Made by a program: the position numbers and the translations under genes. 64,000 nt of DNA from contig JADFYO010000003.1 in the NCBI GenBank assembly GCA_015233015.1, forward strand, positions 54,848 to 118,847, written 5' to 3'. How positions within the stretch are numbered: position 1 is the first letter of the stretch; each line of letters opens with the position of its first letter. This stretch comes from Nitrospirota bacterium (GTDB taxonomy: Bacteria > Nitrospirota > Thermodesulfovibrionia > Thermodesulfovibrionales > Magnetobacteriaceae). Below the pieces are notes generated by a model. The model searched no databases. It was not told the DNA's origin and was given only the letters and a program-made list of their open reading frames with translations. Of this stretch, positions 10,001 to 19,503 are shown piece after piece.

Positions 10001-13000
10001 ACAACTGAAACACACAGAGCACACACCGCCGCCGTGGCCGGTAAACGTGCGGCTTACGCGGCCTGTCCCCGCGTCCCACAGGCGCACCGTGCCGTCGAGA
10101 CTGCCCGATACTATGAATCTGCCGTCGGGGCTGAACTCAGCGGCAAGCACTCCACCAGTATGGCCTTTGAAAGAACGGGAGAGTTTTCTCGTGCCGATGT
10201 CCCATATATGAAATGTATTGTCAAACTGTCCCGTAGAGACTACATATTTAAGGTCGGGGCTTATCGCCGCAGAAGACACGCTGTTGTTATAGGGCTTCAT
10301 AGACACCAGACACTCTTCAGTGGCAACGTCCCATATGCGAAGGCTTCCATCTTCATATCCGGCTATGACACTGCGCAGGTCAGGCGTGGCCACGGCACAT
10401 GTGACGCGGCTCATGCGCTCGAAAAAAATTCGCACTTCAAGTCTGCTTTTTAAGTCTGTCAGGACAACGGAGCCGTCAAGGCTTCCTGTTAGCGCATATT
10501 TGCCGCAGGGGCTGAATGAGGCTGCCGTTACGGGTGCACAATGGCCGCTGAATATCCACTTTAATTCACCATTTTCCACGTCCCACAGACGTACCGCGGC
10601 GTCCTCGCCCCCGGAGATGATAAACCGGCTGTCGCCGCTTATTGCAACGGCGTTAACCATTCCCTCATGCCCTTTAAAGATTTTCAGACAGCTCATCGAA
10701 GCGGCATCCCAGAGCGCGGCTGAGCAGTCAGCGCTGCCGGTAACGACATACCTGCCGTTTTCGCTCACGGCAACGGCATTTACAGCGCCGTCGTGTCCCT
10801 GGACCGCCCCCAACTCCCACGCCCCTTGTACCCTTTGCTTTGGAAACACGCGGGAGAGTCTCTCTATGAGTTTCAGCGCATCCCTGTCCCGTTCGTAACC
10901 CTTTATCTGGCGGCCTTTTTTTATAAGCTCGGGGATGCTCATGAGGCTGCCTTCATTTATAAGCCTTTCGGCCTCGTCCAAAATCGTTTGAAAGCCGCCC
11001 TCTCGTTTCCCCGCCTCTTCGCTCGATACAGGAACGGCTAAGGCATATGGCAGTATAAACCTGTTCAGGCAATTTACCACACGCAGGCCATTCCATACAG
11101 AATATATGGCCGTCTTGCCGTCAGCGCTCAGGGCCAGCGACGGCCCCTCAAATCTTTTGAATACATATTCCCGCTGGCCGCTCTCTATGTCCCAGCGGCA
11201 GAGGGTGTTGTCAGTGCTGCCAGAGATAAAACTCCTGCCACTTTGCATAAATGCAGCCGAGGTAACGGCGCCGTTGTGTCCGCTGAATGTCTTCAGGTGT
11301 TTACCCGTGGCGGTATCCCAGAGCCGTATCGTCATGTCTTCGCTGCAGGTGAGGATAAGGGACGAGCCGCTGTCTCTTGCTATGTTGTTCACTGCCCCTT
11401 CGTGCCCGGCCATAACCATCAGGCACTTCCCCGTTACTATGTTCCAGATGCGGACAGTCTTGTCATTGCCTGCCGATATAACATAAGGTCCGCGCTGACC
11501 AGTCGATAGTGAGGTTATCCTGCCGCTGTGGCCCTCAAGGGTTCGAACGAGGCTGGCAGAACCCGACAAACTCCAGAGGCGAATTGTCCCGTCGTTCCCT
11601 CCGCTTATTGCATATTTGCCATCGGCAGTCGCCGCAACCGCTGTTACGCCGTCCTTGTGGGCATCGAAGACCCTGATGCAGTTCCCCCGCATTACATCCC
11701 AGAAACGCAGAGTTCCGTCAAGGCTTCCCGATATTACCGCGGCCCCGCCGGGGCTATAACACACGCACGTAACCCAGTCGTTGTGTCCCTCAAGGACATG
11801 AAGGCATACCCCTGTGTCCATTTTCCACAGGCGCACACTCCTGTCTTCGGTACCGGCAGATACGGCCGTGTTGCCGTCCGCAGACAGAACAACCATGCTG
11901 ACAAGGCCGCTATGCCCCTCCATTTGATTTATTACCTCGTAACCCGGCAAATACGCCAGCGACACGGCAATGACCGAATTTGGCAGCGACGGGATTTCCT
12001 TTCTCATTTTATCGTAAAATGCCTCAGCCTCATCCGCTCTGCCCTGCTTCAGCAGGGACATGGCATGGGCGGCGATAATCTGTATATCCCTCGAGCCTCC
12101 TTCGATCAGGAACTTCGAATATTTCTCCGCGTCTTTCCATATGACCATGGCGGCGGTGTCGTCTTTTTTCGAGGAATGCCTGCCCTCTGCACAGAGTGCC
12201 GCAACGAGGGCCTTTATTTCGTCTGAGGAGGCCGTAGCCTCTTTAAATCCCCTCCACATAGTATCGAGCGCCTTTCCATATTCGCCAAAGAACATATACA
12301 TCCTGCCTATCAGATTGTAATCCCTGTGTTTGAGGGTTTGATTCCTCATCACTTCCTCAAATCTGCGAAATATATCCCGCTCCGTAATGGCGCACAACTT
12401 CCATTCGTAGAGGGCGAGATTGAACGTAGATTCGATATGATGCGGGTCAACGCGCAGGGATTCCTTCCACATGCCCGCGGCCTCGTCCACCCGCCCAAGG
12501 TCTAAGAACGAAACGGCACGATTATTCAGGCTGTCGGCGGTGAGGCGCGCTGCCAGAAATTCGCCGCGCGGGTAGTCTTTCCCCGTGATGTCTTTATATA
12601 TTTGCCTGAGTTCTATTATTATCTCCATCATATTGGCGGGACGCTGAGCGACTTCCTGCGAAAAACACCGTCTGAGGAGCGCTGCCAGCGGCCCCGGCAT
12701 TTTGGGGATATTTCTTTCTCCCGACGGAGCTTCTCTCAGGTAATCGTCCAGCACGAGGGCGGCCACATTGCCGCTTAACCACGTGACGCTTCCTATGAAT
12801 ATCTCTAACATGGAAACCCCCCATGACCAGATGTCTGTCTTTAAGGTGAGGGGGGCCTTATTTGCCTGTTCACACGAACAGTATGCCTGCGTCATGCCGC
12901 CGAAGCTCGACAGGTGCTTCTTTTTGCTCTGCATATTCGTCGGCATGACCTCGCCCGATACAATAGGTACAGCGGCGGGAGATGGGGCATCTGAGGCGGT

Positions 13001-13501
13001 AAGCGACTGTGCCCGGGCAAGTCCGAAATCCGTAACCTTGGCAATCCCATCCAGCGTCATCAACACGTTTGCCGGCTTGACGTCCTGATGAATAAGCCCC
13101 TTTTCGTGCGCATAGTTAAGCCCTGTGGCGAATTGTATTGCTGTGTCGAGGATTACATCCATAGACTTGAGCTTGCCCTGCTTTATACAGTCGCGCAGGG
13201 AGCCGCCTTCGAGGTACTCGGCAAACACACATGGAACTCCGCCTATGCGCCGAACATAGTAACAGCTGACAATATTCGGATGAAGGCCCAGGTTCATCCA
13301 TGTCCCGGCCTCCCGTTCAAAACTGCTTTTTTGTGTCTCTGTCCTGAAATACTCCGGACGGGGGCATTTCATTGCCATGTCCGAGTTCCAGCCCCTGTGA
13401 TATACGCGATAGACCAGCCCCATGCCCCCACTTGTGAAGACTTCCCTTACTTCGTAGAGGTCTAAGATTACGTCGCCAACCGACCACCCGGTGCTAGTCA
13501 T
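7037..13501 (-). CDS. giant Ser/Thr protein kinase with TPR-like helices and four WD40 propellers
   Basis: 2154 residues, no signal peptide or membrane segment. Residues ~12-300 are a Hanks-type kinase: Gly loop GGMGLV (25-30), Lys45 in AMKC, HQD (138-140) with the catalytic Asp but Gln in place of Arg, and DFG at 158-160. Residues ~320-505 are TPR-like. Four WD40 blocks of about 300 residues follow (~525-815, 895-1190, 1335-1630, 1780-2070), with repeated GH and LWD dipeptides. Blocks 2-4 are each followed by a unit carrying WDDGA and RGFGWL (or RGYGWL), and each new propeller is preceded by a helical piece ending in FPKTR-like residues. The likely role is a scaffold kinase that senses or assembles partners through the propellers; substrates are unknown. 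GAGGA lies 9 nt before the ATG. Confidence 0.93.
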   Translation of the reverse strand: MTSTGWSVGDVILDLYEVREVFTSGGMGLVYRVYHRGWNSDMAMKCPRPEYFRTETQKSSFEREAGTWMNLGLHPNIVSCYYVRRIGGVPCVFAEYLEGGSLRDCIKQGKLKSMDVILDTAIQFATGLNYAHEKGLIHQDVKPANVLMTLDGIAKVTDFGLARAQSLTASDAPSPAAVPIVSGEVMPTNMQSKKKHLSSFGGMTQAYCSCEQANKAPLTLKTDIWSWGVSMLEIFIGSVTWLSGNVAALVLDDYLREAPSGERNIPKMPGPLAALLRRCFSQEVAQRPANMMEIIIELRQIYKDITGKDYPRGEFLAARLTADSLNNRAVSFLDLGRVDEAAGMWKESLRVDPHHIESTFNLALYEWKLCAITERDIFRRFEEVMRNQTLKHRDYNLIGRMYMFFGEYGKALDTMWRGFKEATASSDEIKALVAALCAEGRHSSKKDDTAAMVIWKDAEKYSKFLIEGGSRDIQIIAAHAMSLLKQGRADEAEAFYDKMRKEIPSLPNSVIAVSLAYLPGYEVINQMEGHSGLVSMVVLSADGNTAVSAGTEDRSVRLWKMDTGVCLHVLEGHNDWVTCVCYSPGGAAVISGSLDGTLRFWDVMRGNCIRVFDAHKDGVTAVAATADGKYAISGGNDGTIRLWSLSGSASLVRTLEGHSGRITSLSTGQRGPYVISAGNDKTVRIWNIVTGKCLMVMAGHEGAVNNIARDSGSSLILTCSEDMTIRLWDTATGKHLKTFSGHNGAVTSAAFMQSGRSFISGSTDNTLCRWDIESGQREYVFKRFEGPSLALSADGKTAIYSVWNGLRVVNCLNRFILPYALAVPVSSEEAGKREGGFQTILDEAERLINEGSLMSIPELIKKGRQIKGYERDRDALKLIERLSRVFPKQRVQGAWELGAVQGHDGAVNAVAVSENGRYVVTGSADCSAALWDAASMSCLKIFKGHEGMVNAVAISGDSRFIISGGEDAAVRLWDVENGELKWIFSGHCAPVTAASFSPCGKYALTGSLDGSVVLTDLKSRLEVRIFFERMSRVTCAVATPDLRSVIAGYEDGSLRIWDVATEECLVSMKPYNNSVSSAAISPDLKYVVSTGQFDNTFHIWDIGTRKLSRSFKGHTGGVLAAEFSPDGRFIVSGSLDGTVRLWDAGTGRVSRTFTGHGGGVCSVCFSCDGWYAWSGSADHTLRAFYIDWEIEARDFKDWDDGAAAYAELFISRHTPFIKDSFTRRGSPIWDETDVASLLSELGLRGFGWLKPDGVRAKLNELQQAALTSWRLSEEGFKRAIAQAKELMNAGSYSAAVSEINKARSIDGYKNHAEALMLTEEMSMTFPRTRLAASLRLYVLRGHGSGITAAAFTRYEKLAVTACKDNRVRIWDLSRGNLIMTLSGSPVTALLTYGSERVISGGRDGGIVLWDIKTGEVKRAFKGHTAEINSLCSARGGRFLLSGSLDGLIILWDVETGGRVKVYKCPSNSVTCAAIDEDLTFIASGSTDRNIRLWDCVSGNVRNVLAGHTDTVTAVAISPDGTFIVSGGAERRVRLWDSLTGTNTAIFEGHSGAVTSIQISPDGRFFISGSHDGTALLWDKTQPEASSAFGGHKAPVTSIALAPSAGMMITGSEDHTAFVWHLQWGFTIRDFTDWVDGALPYVNRFLSNHRKIVTDTLTTVGPPVFEAGDAARLKTELRRRGFGWLTVEGVNAKFAELKDKTSADWQESVAKYKGLLKLGVDFMKDKHYAKAIEALSLAHALKGFQREEEPLRLLDKMHSVFPQTKLADVWRVNSLIGHRGKITGVAVFSDNRHAITASSDKTLRFWDIITGKCIRVLEGHTGGVTALGLAMDNRSIFSAGTDGTVRQWDVLSGECVRIIEAHKDAVAAVVTVPDNRRILSGGADGTIKLWDSFTGECLDTYMSGGKLAALAVSPDGMYYFTCGADGAAALWDLSTGQQLNKFKGLAAHGVTSLAVTPNARFILTAEGDKAARLWDVPTGETFRTFGWRMGKPTCTGIMPNARYAALGGDDGSLRFYDILSGELSKVANWHMGALMAVGISPDGHYIVTGGDDTAAGVWYAHWQTAIKKPADWDDGARPFVEIFLALKTAGKYPAVKKPQWTDSDFKELQRELSLRGYGWLTTGGIKNKLDEIAANWKTILSERRYLFEKRFRTAR

Positions 13502-13570
13502 ATGTCAAGTTCCTCATCTGTAATCAAAATATATTCACATATCCATGCCCGTGTAGTCAAATCCGGCCTA

Positions 13571-13602
13571 TTGACATTGCGCCATTTGTATATAATATAA
13601 TA
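13571..13602 (+). promoter_or_regulatory. candidate promoter of the hybrid histidine kinase
   Basis: A perfect TTGACA (13571-13576) is followed by the AT box TATAATATAAT with TAATAT at 16 nt spacing. Transcription would begin near 13605, downstream of the ATG at 13602. This favours the internal ATG at 13671 as the true start. Confidence 0.5.
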
Positions 13603-13670
13603 TGTGGGCTGTTAATGAACCGGCGCTGTCTCACAGCTGTCATAACCATTGCCCTTATATTACTGACGGT

Positions 13671-16600
13671 ATGAGGTTAAGTTTGAGTTATCTGAGAAAT
13701 AAATACATAGCCCTGGGCATATTCTCACTTCTGGCAATAGTGGCTGCCGGATTGCTGTTTACTTATTACCTAGTTGCACACGCCGAGTATGAAGACCGCC
13801 AAAGCGGCACAGCGACTATTAAAATCCTGAAAAACAGAATAGTAGGGGAGTTAAGCAAATATGAGCAGTCAGTTGTCTCCCTTTCCAGCTCGCCGTGGAT
13901 AATAAGCGCTCTGAAATCCGGCGGAGATATTGAAAAGGCCAATTCTGTCCTTGACAGATATAATAAAACGTTTAAATCTACTGTGTGTTTTATCCTTGAC
14001 CTCAAAGGCATGGTCATCATGTCTTCTAACCGGAACAGCGAAGACAGTTTTATAGGTACGTCCGTTGCCTTCAGGCCATATTATTTACAGGCTTTATCGG
14101 GCGGCGTCGGCCGTTATTTTGCCCTTGGAGTAACATCGAACAAGAGGGGTTACTATGTATCTTCTCCGGTAAGGGATGACAACTCAACTATAATCGGCAT
14201 AGCCGTGATAAAAAAAGAAATCGATGTCCTCGAAAATGACTTTCGGCACTACTCCTATTGCTTTCTGGTTGACCCTCACGGAGTTGTTTTTATTGCCGGA
14301 GACTCGGCTCTGGCCAGTAAAAGCCTCCAGCCGCTGAACAGAGAGGAAGAGCTGGATTTACTTCGCTCAAAACAATTTGGAAATAAATCTTTCAGGTCAA
14401 TATTGAACGCCAGACATAGAAACGGCGATATCATCTCCTTCAAAGACCGCACGTTTACCTATTTAGAAGAACCAATAGATATTTATGGATGGTCTATAGT
14501 ACTTTTCGCGTCCAACAAAAACTCAGAACAACACAGAGTCTTTGGACTGGCCGTTACATCAACGCTATGCGCCGTCTTATTGATCTTTTTCTTTGGCGCA
14601 ATCAAAACTGAGAGGGCAGGAACTATTGCCGTTGCGACCAAAGAAGAGCTGACAAGATTAATCAATGCCATGCCAGATATAGTGTTTTTTAAAGACGGCC
14701 AGGGCAAATGGCTTGAGGCTAATGATTTCGTCCTTAATTATTTTAACATCGATAAACAGAGATACAAAGGTAAAACCGACGCTGAGATAGCGCTTGATAA
14801 CGAATACTACAAAGACGCTATCAGGAGAAACACCGGGCTGGACGAGGAGGTGTGGACTTCCGGGACGATCATGAATAAGGAGATAACAATAACACACCCT
14901 GACGGCACGGTAACGACATTTGATATACTGAAAACGCCCGTGTTTCACCGCGATGGCAGAAGACGCGGCCTCGTTACCATTGGACGCGACATAACAGAAA
15001 AGAAGCTGATGGAAATAGAGCGTAAGAGATCTGAGCAGACGCTGCTGAAATATCAAAATACCCTTGAGGACCTCGTAAATGAACGAACCAACGACCTTGT
15101 AAAGACAAATGAGGAGCTGCGCGCCGAGATAGCAGAAAGAAAGAAGGTTGAGGCCGCCCTGACAGAGAGCGAAATAAAATACCGGCAGCTCTTCGAGCTT
15201 ACGCACGCCGGTATCCTCGTCATAGATAAAAATGGAATAATAACGTTGGTAAATCCACGCATGGCAGAAATGCTTGAATACGATGCACAGGAAATGACGG
15301 GAAAGCAATTACTGCAGTTCATTAACGCTCAATACATAAACATATGCCGGCACAGCATAGAGCGCCTTGCCCAGGGCATAAGAGGCCAGATGGAGCTGGA
15401 ATTCCTGAAAAAGAACGGCAAGGCCGTTTACGCGACAATCGAAACGTCTCCGATAGTGGACGACCTCGGCAGATACGAAGGAGCGGTAGCAGGGGTCATC
15501 GACACAACAGGGCACAAAGAACTTGAAAATCAACTCCTGCAATCGCAAAAAATGGAATCCATTGGGCAGCTTGCCGGAGGCATTGCCCACGACTTCAACA
15601 ACATCCTGTCAGCAATGACAAACTATGGATATCTGCTTAAGATGCGGATAAAAGACGACACTGCAGCAGCTGGTTATACCGCTCACATACAAGCCCTGAT
15701 AGAAAGGGCGGCAAGTCTAACTAAAAGCCTGCTTGTCTTCAGCAGAAAACACATCTACGAATTAAAACCTGTAAATATTTCCGAACTTGTAAGGAACATA
15801 GAAAAACTCCTGACGCGGCTCATAGGCGAAGATATTGAAATTAAGACGATAATCAGAGACTCCGGTGTAATGATAATGGCAGATAAGACTCACATCGAAA
15901 TGGCCCTGATGAACCTGGCTGCAAACGCCAGAGACGCCATGCCGGAAGGCGGTGCTTTAACCGTAGAGCTTGGAATTCCCAGCCCTGACTTTCCGAGAAC
16001 TCACGGCCTCACCGGCGGCACCAGATACGTCTATATTAAGATATCCGATACCGGAATGGGTATGAATGAAGATACAAAGGCAAAGATGTTCGACCCATTC
16101 TTTACGACAAAAGAAGTAGGCAAGGGGACGGGGCTGGGCCTAAGCACTGTCTATGGGATTGTGCGGCTTCACAAGGGTCATATAGAGGCAGAAAGTAAAA
16201 GAGGAGAGGGTTCGGTTTTTACCATATATCTGCCAGTTGAGGAGAATATCGGCGAAGAGGAAACTCTCTGCCAACCCACGGCTAAGATGGGTGCCTCAGA
16301 GACGATACTCCTTTCCGAGGACGATGAAGCACTAAGGAGAATAACCGTCAAGGTGCTCAAACGAGCGGGCTACAAGGTGGTCGAAGCCGTTGACGGCAAG
16401 GATGCGGTAGAGAAATTCATCGAGCACAAGGACGATATAGATATCGTCGTGCTGGATGTCATAATGCCAAAGAAAAACGGCAAGGCAGTCTATAACGAGA
16501 TAAAGTTACATAAACCCAACATAAAGGTGCTCTTCATAAGCGGCCACACATATAACGTAATTCATGGAAAGGGTGTTTTCGAGGAGGGGTTGAACTACAT

Positions 16601-16682
16601 CGCGAAACCAATAATGACCGATGAGTTTTTGTCGAAGATACGGGACATTCTCGATAAAGATGTCTCATCGGCTGCATTTTAG
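13671..16682 (+). CDS. hybrid sensor histidine kinase, Cache-PAS-PAS-HK-receiver
   Basis: About 1003 residues from the ATG at 13671, chosen because the promoter TTGACA lies only 31 nt before an alternative ATG at 13602. A membrane helix near residues 12-35 precedes a periplasmic double-Cache sensor of the DctB type ([18 protein letters not shown]), then a second helix near 305. Two PAS domains follow ([19 protein letters not shown]). The phospho-acceptor His is in [12 protein letters not shown] (~638). ATPase boxes are [16 protein letters not shown] and GTGLGLSTV. The C-terminal receiver has its Asp in VVLDVIMP (~928). It is divergent from the giant kinase and convergent with the HD gene, with a 4-nt overlap at the 3' ends. 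The ligand is unknown. Confidence 0.92.
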   Translation: MRLSLSYLRNKYIALGIFSLLAIVAAGLLFTYYLVAHAEYEDRQSGTATIKILKNRIVGELSKYEQSVVSLSSSPWIISALKSGGDIEKANSVLDRYNKTFKSTVCFILDLKGMVIMSSNRNSEDSFIGTSVAFRPYYLQALSGGVGRYFALGVTSNKRGYYVSSPVRDDNSTIIGIAVIKKEIDVLENDFRHYSYCFLVDPHGVVFIAGDSALASKSLQPLNREEELDLLRSKQFGNKSFRSILNARHRNGDIISFKDRTFTYLEEPIDIYGWSIVLFASNKNSEQHRVFGLAVTSTLCAVLLIFFFGAIKTERAGTIAVATKEELTRLINAMPDIVFFKDGQGKWLEANDFVLNYFNIDKQRYKGKTDAEIALDNEYYKDAIRRNTGLDEEVWTSGTIMNKEITITHPDGTVTTFDILKTPVFHRDGRRRGLVTIGRDITEKKLMEIERKRSEQTLLKYQNTLEDLVNERTNDLVKTNEELRAEIAERKKVEAALTESEIKYRQLFELTHAGILVIDKNGIITLVNPRMAEMLEYDAQEMTGKQLLQFINAQYINICRHSIERLAQGIRGQMELEFLKKNGKAVYATIETSPIVDDLGRYEGAVAGVIDTTGHKELENQLLQSQKMESIGQLAGGIAHDFNNILSAMTNYGYLLKMRIKDDTAAAGYTAHIQALIERAASLTKSLLVFSRKHIYELKPVNISELVRNIEKLLTRLIGEDIEIKTIIRDSGVMIMADKTHIEMALMNLAANARDAMPEGGALTVELGIPSPDFPRTHGLTGGTRYVYIKISDTGMGMNEDTKAKMFDPFFTTKEVGKGTGLGLSTVYGIVRLHKGHIEAESKRGEGSVFTIYLPVEENIGEEETLCQPTAKMGASETILLSEDDEALRRITVKVLKRAGYKVVEAVDGKDAVEKFIEHKDDIDIVVLDVIMPKKNGKAVYNEIKLHKPNIKVLFISGHTYNVIHGKGVFEEGLNYIAKPIMTDEFLSKIRDILDKDVSSAAF

Positions 16683-17470
16683 TATGACACTGCGGCCTTC
16701 TCTCTGACATGAGCGGTCAATGCCGCCGTTATTTCTCCAATCTCATCATTTCGCGGTAAATATTCAGATATTCTGGCTATATAGTCCCTATCGTTTATCA
16801 GGCGAAAACTCTTTTCATAGTTAATATCGAAAATCCAGGTCAAAAGGAGTATCTTATAATCGTTTACAGACCTAACGTTCTTTAAATTGCCGATTCTTTT
16901 GTCTTTAATACATGTAATAAGCCCACCGGAATAGCCATCCGTATCAGGGAACCCGAGCGTGGCGGCGGAGGCCCTTAGTTCTGGCGGCAAAGAGAAAAGC
17001 TCTATGAAGACTTCCCATATGTCAAGCTTATCGGCGTCGCGTATCATTTTCAGGAATTTAATGGTCTCAGCGGTCTGAAAGGCCGGGATTTTATAGGCGT
17101 TGTGATATTTGACCGCCTGGATTATCAGCGTTTGTTCATCTGCGGGCAAAGCAACCAGAACCTGTTCCTTTAACAGTGTCTCTGCTCCCAACAGTCCGTG
17201 ATTAACTGAGACGGCGTCTCTGAAGGTCTTCCATCTGGCATATTGGGGAAATCTCCCCGTGTCGTGAAAGAGGGCAACCGCCTCGGCAAGCAATACATCG
17301 TTCGGGTCAATATAGTGAGCGCGCGCGATTTCAACCATGTTTGAGCATACATTTTTTGTGTGCTGTTCCTTCAGCGTAATGTTTCTCTGGTCATCGATGT
17401 CGTCAAAATAGTAGCGAGCGCAAAAATCTGAAAACCAGCTCTTAAAATAAATTAAATCCTCTTCTTTCAT
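16679..17470 (-). CDS. HD-domain hydrolase
   Basis: 263 residues from the ATG at 17470, which has GGGAG 6 nt upstream. The ATG at 17506 is also open but its GAGG is farther away. The H...HD...D metal motif of HD phosphohydrolases is visible: HTKNVC, FHDTGRFPQ, NHGLLGAE, then DADKLD with the final Asp. The HDTGRFPQY form is typical of small stand-alone HD proteins related to uncharacterised nucleotide phosphohydrolases. It overlaps the end of the hybrid kinase gene tail to tail. Substrate unknown. Confidence 0.85.
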   Translation of the reverse strand: MKEEDLIYFKSWFSDFCARYYFDDIDDQRNITLKEQHTKNVCSNMVEIARAHYIDPNDVLLAEAVALFHDTGRFPQYARWKTFRDAVSVNHGLLGAETLLKEQVLVALPADEQTLIIQAVKYHNAYKIPAFQTAETIKFLKMIRDADKLDIWEVFIELFSLPPELRASAATLGFPDTDGYSGGLITCIKDKRIGNLKNVRSVNDYKILLLTWIFDINYEKSFRLINDRDYIARISEYLPRNDEIGEITAALTAHVREKAAVSY

Positions 17471-17683
17471 TTCTAACTCCCGTATTGCTTCAAGTATAAA
17501 TCTCATAGAGTAGTTGCCTCACGACGAAATCTATACGAAAGCATTGGTATTATTGCCGTAGTTTTTGTTTTTAGTCAATGGTTTTTTCGCGGAAGCCTTT
17601 TTAAAAAAAGCAGGCAAGCTCCTGAAGCCTTTCCTGCAGATGTGATTAGTAGTATAGGCAATGGTTAAGGAGCAGGGTGCCGG

Positions 17684-17736
17684 GGCGTGTCAAGAGGATT
17701 GCGTAATTTTATTTGTTGTGATATACTGAAGACATG
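17684..17736 (+). promoter_or_regulatory. conserved promoter of the small coiled-coil gene
   Basis: TTGCGT (17699-17704), 17 nt, then the extended -10 TGATATACT (TATACT 17722-17727). The same ~56-bp block, without gaps, precedes the paralogue at 48326, including GTGTCAAG upstream of -35 and TGATATACTGAAG. Confidence 0.7.
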
Positions 17737-17747
17737 GAGGTGAATCT

Positions 17748-18089
17748 ATGGCAACAGTATTATTTGATACTTTAAAGGTAGTAGAATCGTTAAAATCAAC
17801 CGGTTTTTCGGATGAGCAAGCAAGGGGTTTATCCGAGGCTTTTAAAGTAACACAGCAAACAAGTTCTGAGAACCTTGCCACTAAAAGTGATATAAAAGAT
17901 TTAAAGTCTGACCTTGAACGTTTTAAGCTGGCGACTAAAACAGACCTTGAAATGGTGAAGTCTGCACTTGAACTCAAAATAGAGCAATCCAAAGTAGATA
18001 CTATCAAATGGATGATAGTTTTTGGGGCAACACAAGCCGGAATTCTCATTGCTGCTATGGGCTTAATGTTTAAATTCTTCATAAAGTAG
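17748..18089 (+). CDS. small coiled-coil protein with C-terminal membrane anchor (DUF1640-like)
   Basis: 113 residues. GGAGGTG lies 6 nt before the ATG. Residues 1-35 are amphipathic (TLKVVESLKSTGFSDEQARG), 40-85 are a coiled coil built on ATKSDIKDLKSDLERFK and similar, and the last ~25 residues form one membrane helix ending FKFFIK. This arrangement matches the DUF1640/CCDC90-type family, whose bacterial role is unclear. A close paralogue lies at 48326-48646 and two more distant, broken relatives at 25260-25964 and 32846-33241. Confidence 0.85.
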   Translation: MATVLFDTLKVVESLKSTGFSDEQARGLSEAFKVTQQTSSENLATKSDIKDLKSDLERFKLATKTDLEMVKSALELKIEQSKVDTIKWMIVFGATQAGILIAAMGLMFKFFIK

Positions 18090-18224
18090 TTTCCAATAAC
18101 GTCAATCTTCCACCATCATAACGCCAACACCTCTGGACTTTATAAGCCTCAAGTCAACTTAGCTTCGCTGGTTATGGCTGCCCAAAGATTCCTTGAGGTT
18201 TGGCTTTCCATGCGGGATTATAAG

Positions 18225-18298
18225 TGCCCCCTGCAAGATTCGAACTTGCGGCCCCATGATTAGGAATCATGTGCTCTATCCTACTGAGCTAAGGGGGC
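18225..18298 (-). tRNA. tRNA-Arg, anticodon CCT
   Basis: A full cloverleaf reads on the minus strand: acceptor GCCCCCT paired with AGGGGGC, D-stem GCTC/GAGC, anticodon stem CATGA/TCATG with loop TTCCTAA (anticodon CCT, reads AGG), and T-stem GCAAG/CTTGC around TTCGAAT. CCA is not encoded after the discriminator A, so the end must be added by a nucleotidyltransferase such as the one at 35769. The DNA around it (18090-18373) shows no other gene. Confidence 0.96.
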
Positions 18299-18373
18299 AG
18301 TCATTGGTACAGAGATAGTAACATAATAATATGAGCCAACTCAAGAAAATCCCTAAAAAAATTATTCAGGCTT

Positions 18374-19501
18374 TCAGGCGTGGTAGAGCGCCTCTTCAAA
18401 GGCATTGACCATCTTGCCGCAGAACTGACCCCACGTAAGGTTATCTTTTACAAACTGCTTCCCACGCCTTGCTGTTTCTTTATATATTTGCCGGTTGAGA
18501 TATATGTCCATGATCGCACCGGCGTAGTCTAAGGTTACGGTGCCAAGTGCCCCGGAGCTTATCATCGGGGCGGCAGTCATCTCAGGCGATACGACTACGG
18601 GGGTTTCTGCCGCGAGCGCCTCAAACGGAGAGAGCCAGCCGCCCTGTGATTTTACAGGATGTAGAAGGATGTTGGCGGCATAATAGAGTTCCCTGAGTTT
18701 TTCCCTGTTCATATGCCCGGGGAGTTCTACTATGTCGTTGAGGCCGTGTTCATCGATATATCTTTTTACCTCTTCAAAATATGCCCCTCCCTGAAATCCG
18801 GCCAGTATCAACCGGATCTCAGGGATTTTATCCCTTAACGCATTGATTGCCCTGACAGTTTCGAGCTGATTTTTATATGGGTTAAACATGCCGGATTGAA
18901 GGACGGTGAACCGGCCCGCATTGGGTGGTATCGTCTCAGGAGGATTAGAGAAAAATTCGTAGTTTATCCCATATGGAATTATCTTCGGAGTAATCCCGTA
19001 GAGCGACTGAAAACGGGCGGCATTAAACTCGTCCGCTACTACGACGTTTCTCACGAACCGCCTGACGATAAACTTATCTATGTCATAAAACAGAGATTTG
19101 GCAAGCCGCTTCTGTACGCTTTCGCTGGCAGTGGCGCCGCCTAAGAACACCTCCGGCGGTTCGTTGCAAAGCCACACAGCGGGCTTGGAAACCGTGAACG
19201 CCGCAAGTTCTGCCGGGCAGTTGTGCAGATTTATCACGTCGAACCTTTCAGCGTGGCGGCGAATGCCCTTACTTAAGAGCCACGTGTTTTTTAATAAGTC
19301 GCGCCAGTCATTTGATGCCTCAAACGGCAGTGTGATGCACTCTGTGTTATTCGTTATGTCTCTTTGGATTTCGGGAATCACTCCAGTGGTCAGCAGGGCG
19401 TGTTCGATTTTATTTCGTGACAGATAGTTCAGAAGCTCTACGATGACCAGCTCCGCACCGCCGTAGATATACAATTGGGGGGCTGCAATAAGCACGCGCA
19501 C
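18374..19501 (-). CDS. glycosyltransferase family 4
   Basis: 375 residues with two Rossmann-like halves (GT-B fold). The N-terminal half opens with LIAAPQLYIYGGAELVIVEL. The C-terminal half has the nucleotide-sugar region with LHPVKSQGGWLSPFEALAAETPVV, where the E-x7-E-like pair is expected. It probably adds a sugar to a surface glycan. It is third in the gmd/radical SAM/GT4 operon, 2 nt after the radical SAM gene. Confidence 0.9.
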   Translation of the reverse strand: MRVLIAAPQLYIYGGAELVIVELLNYLSRNKIEHALLTTGVIPEIQRDITNNTECITLPFEASNDWRDLLKNTWLLSKGIRRHAERFDVINLHNCPAELAAFTVSKPAVWLCNEPPEVFLGGATASESVQKRLAKSLFYDIDKFIVRRFVRNVVVADEFNAARFQSLYGITPKIIPYGINYEFFSNPPETIPPNAGRFTVLQSGMFNPYKNQLETVRAINALRDKIPEIRLILAGFQGGAYFEEVKRYIDEHGLNDIVELPGHMNREKLRELYYAANILLHPVKSQGGWLSPFEALAAETPVVVSPEMTAAPMISSGALGTVTLDYAGAIMDIYLNRQIYKETARRGKQFVKDNLTWGQFCGKMVNAFEEALYHA

Positions 19502-19503
19502 GG

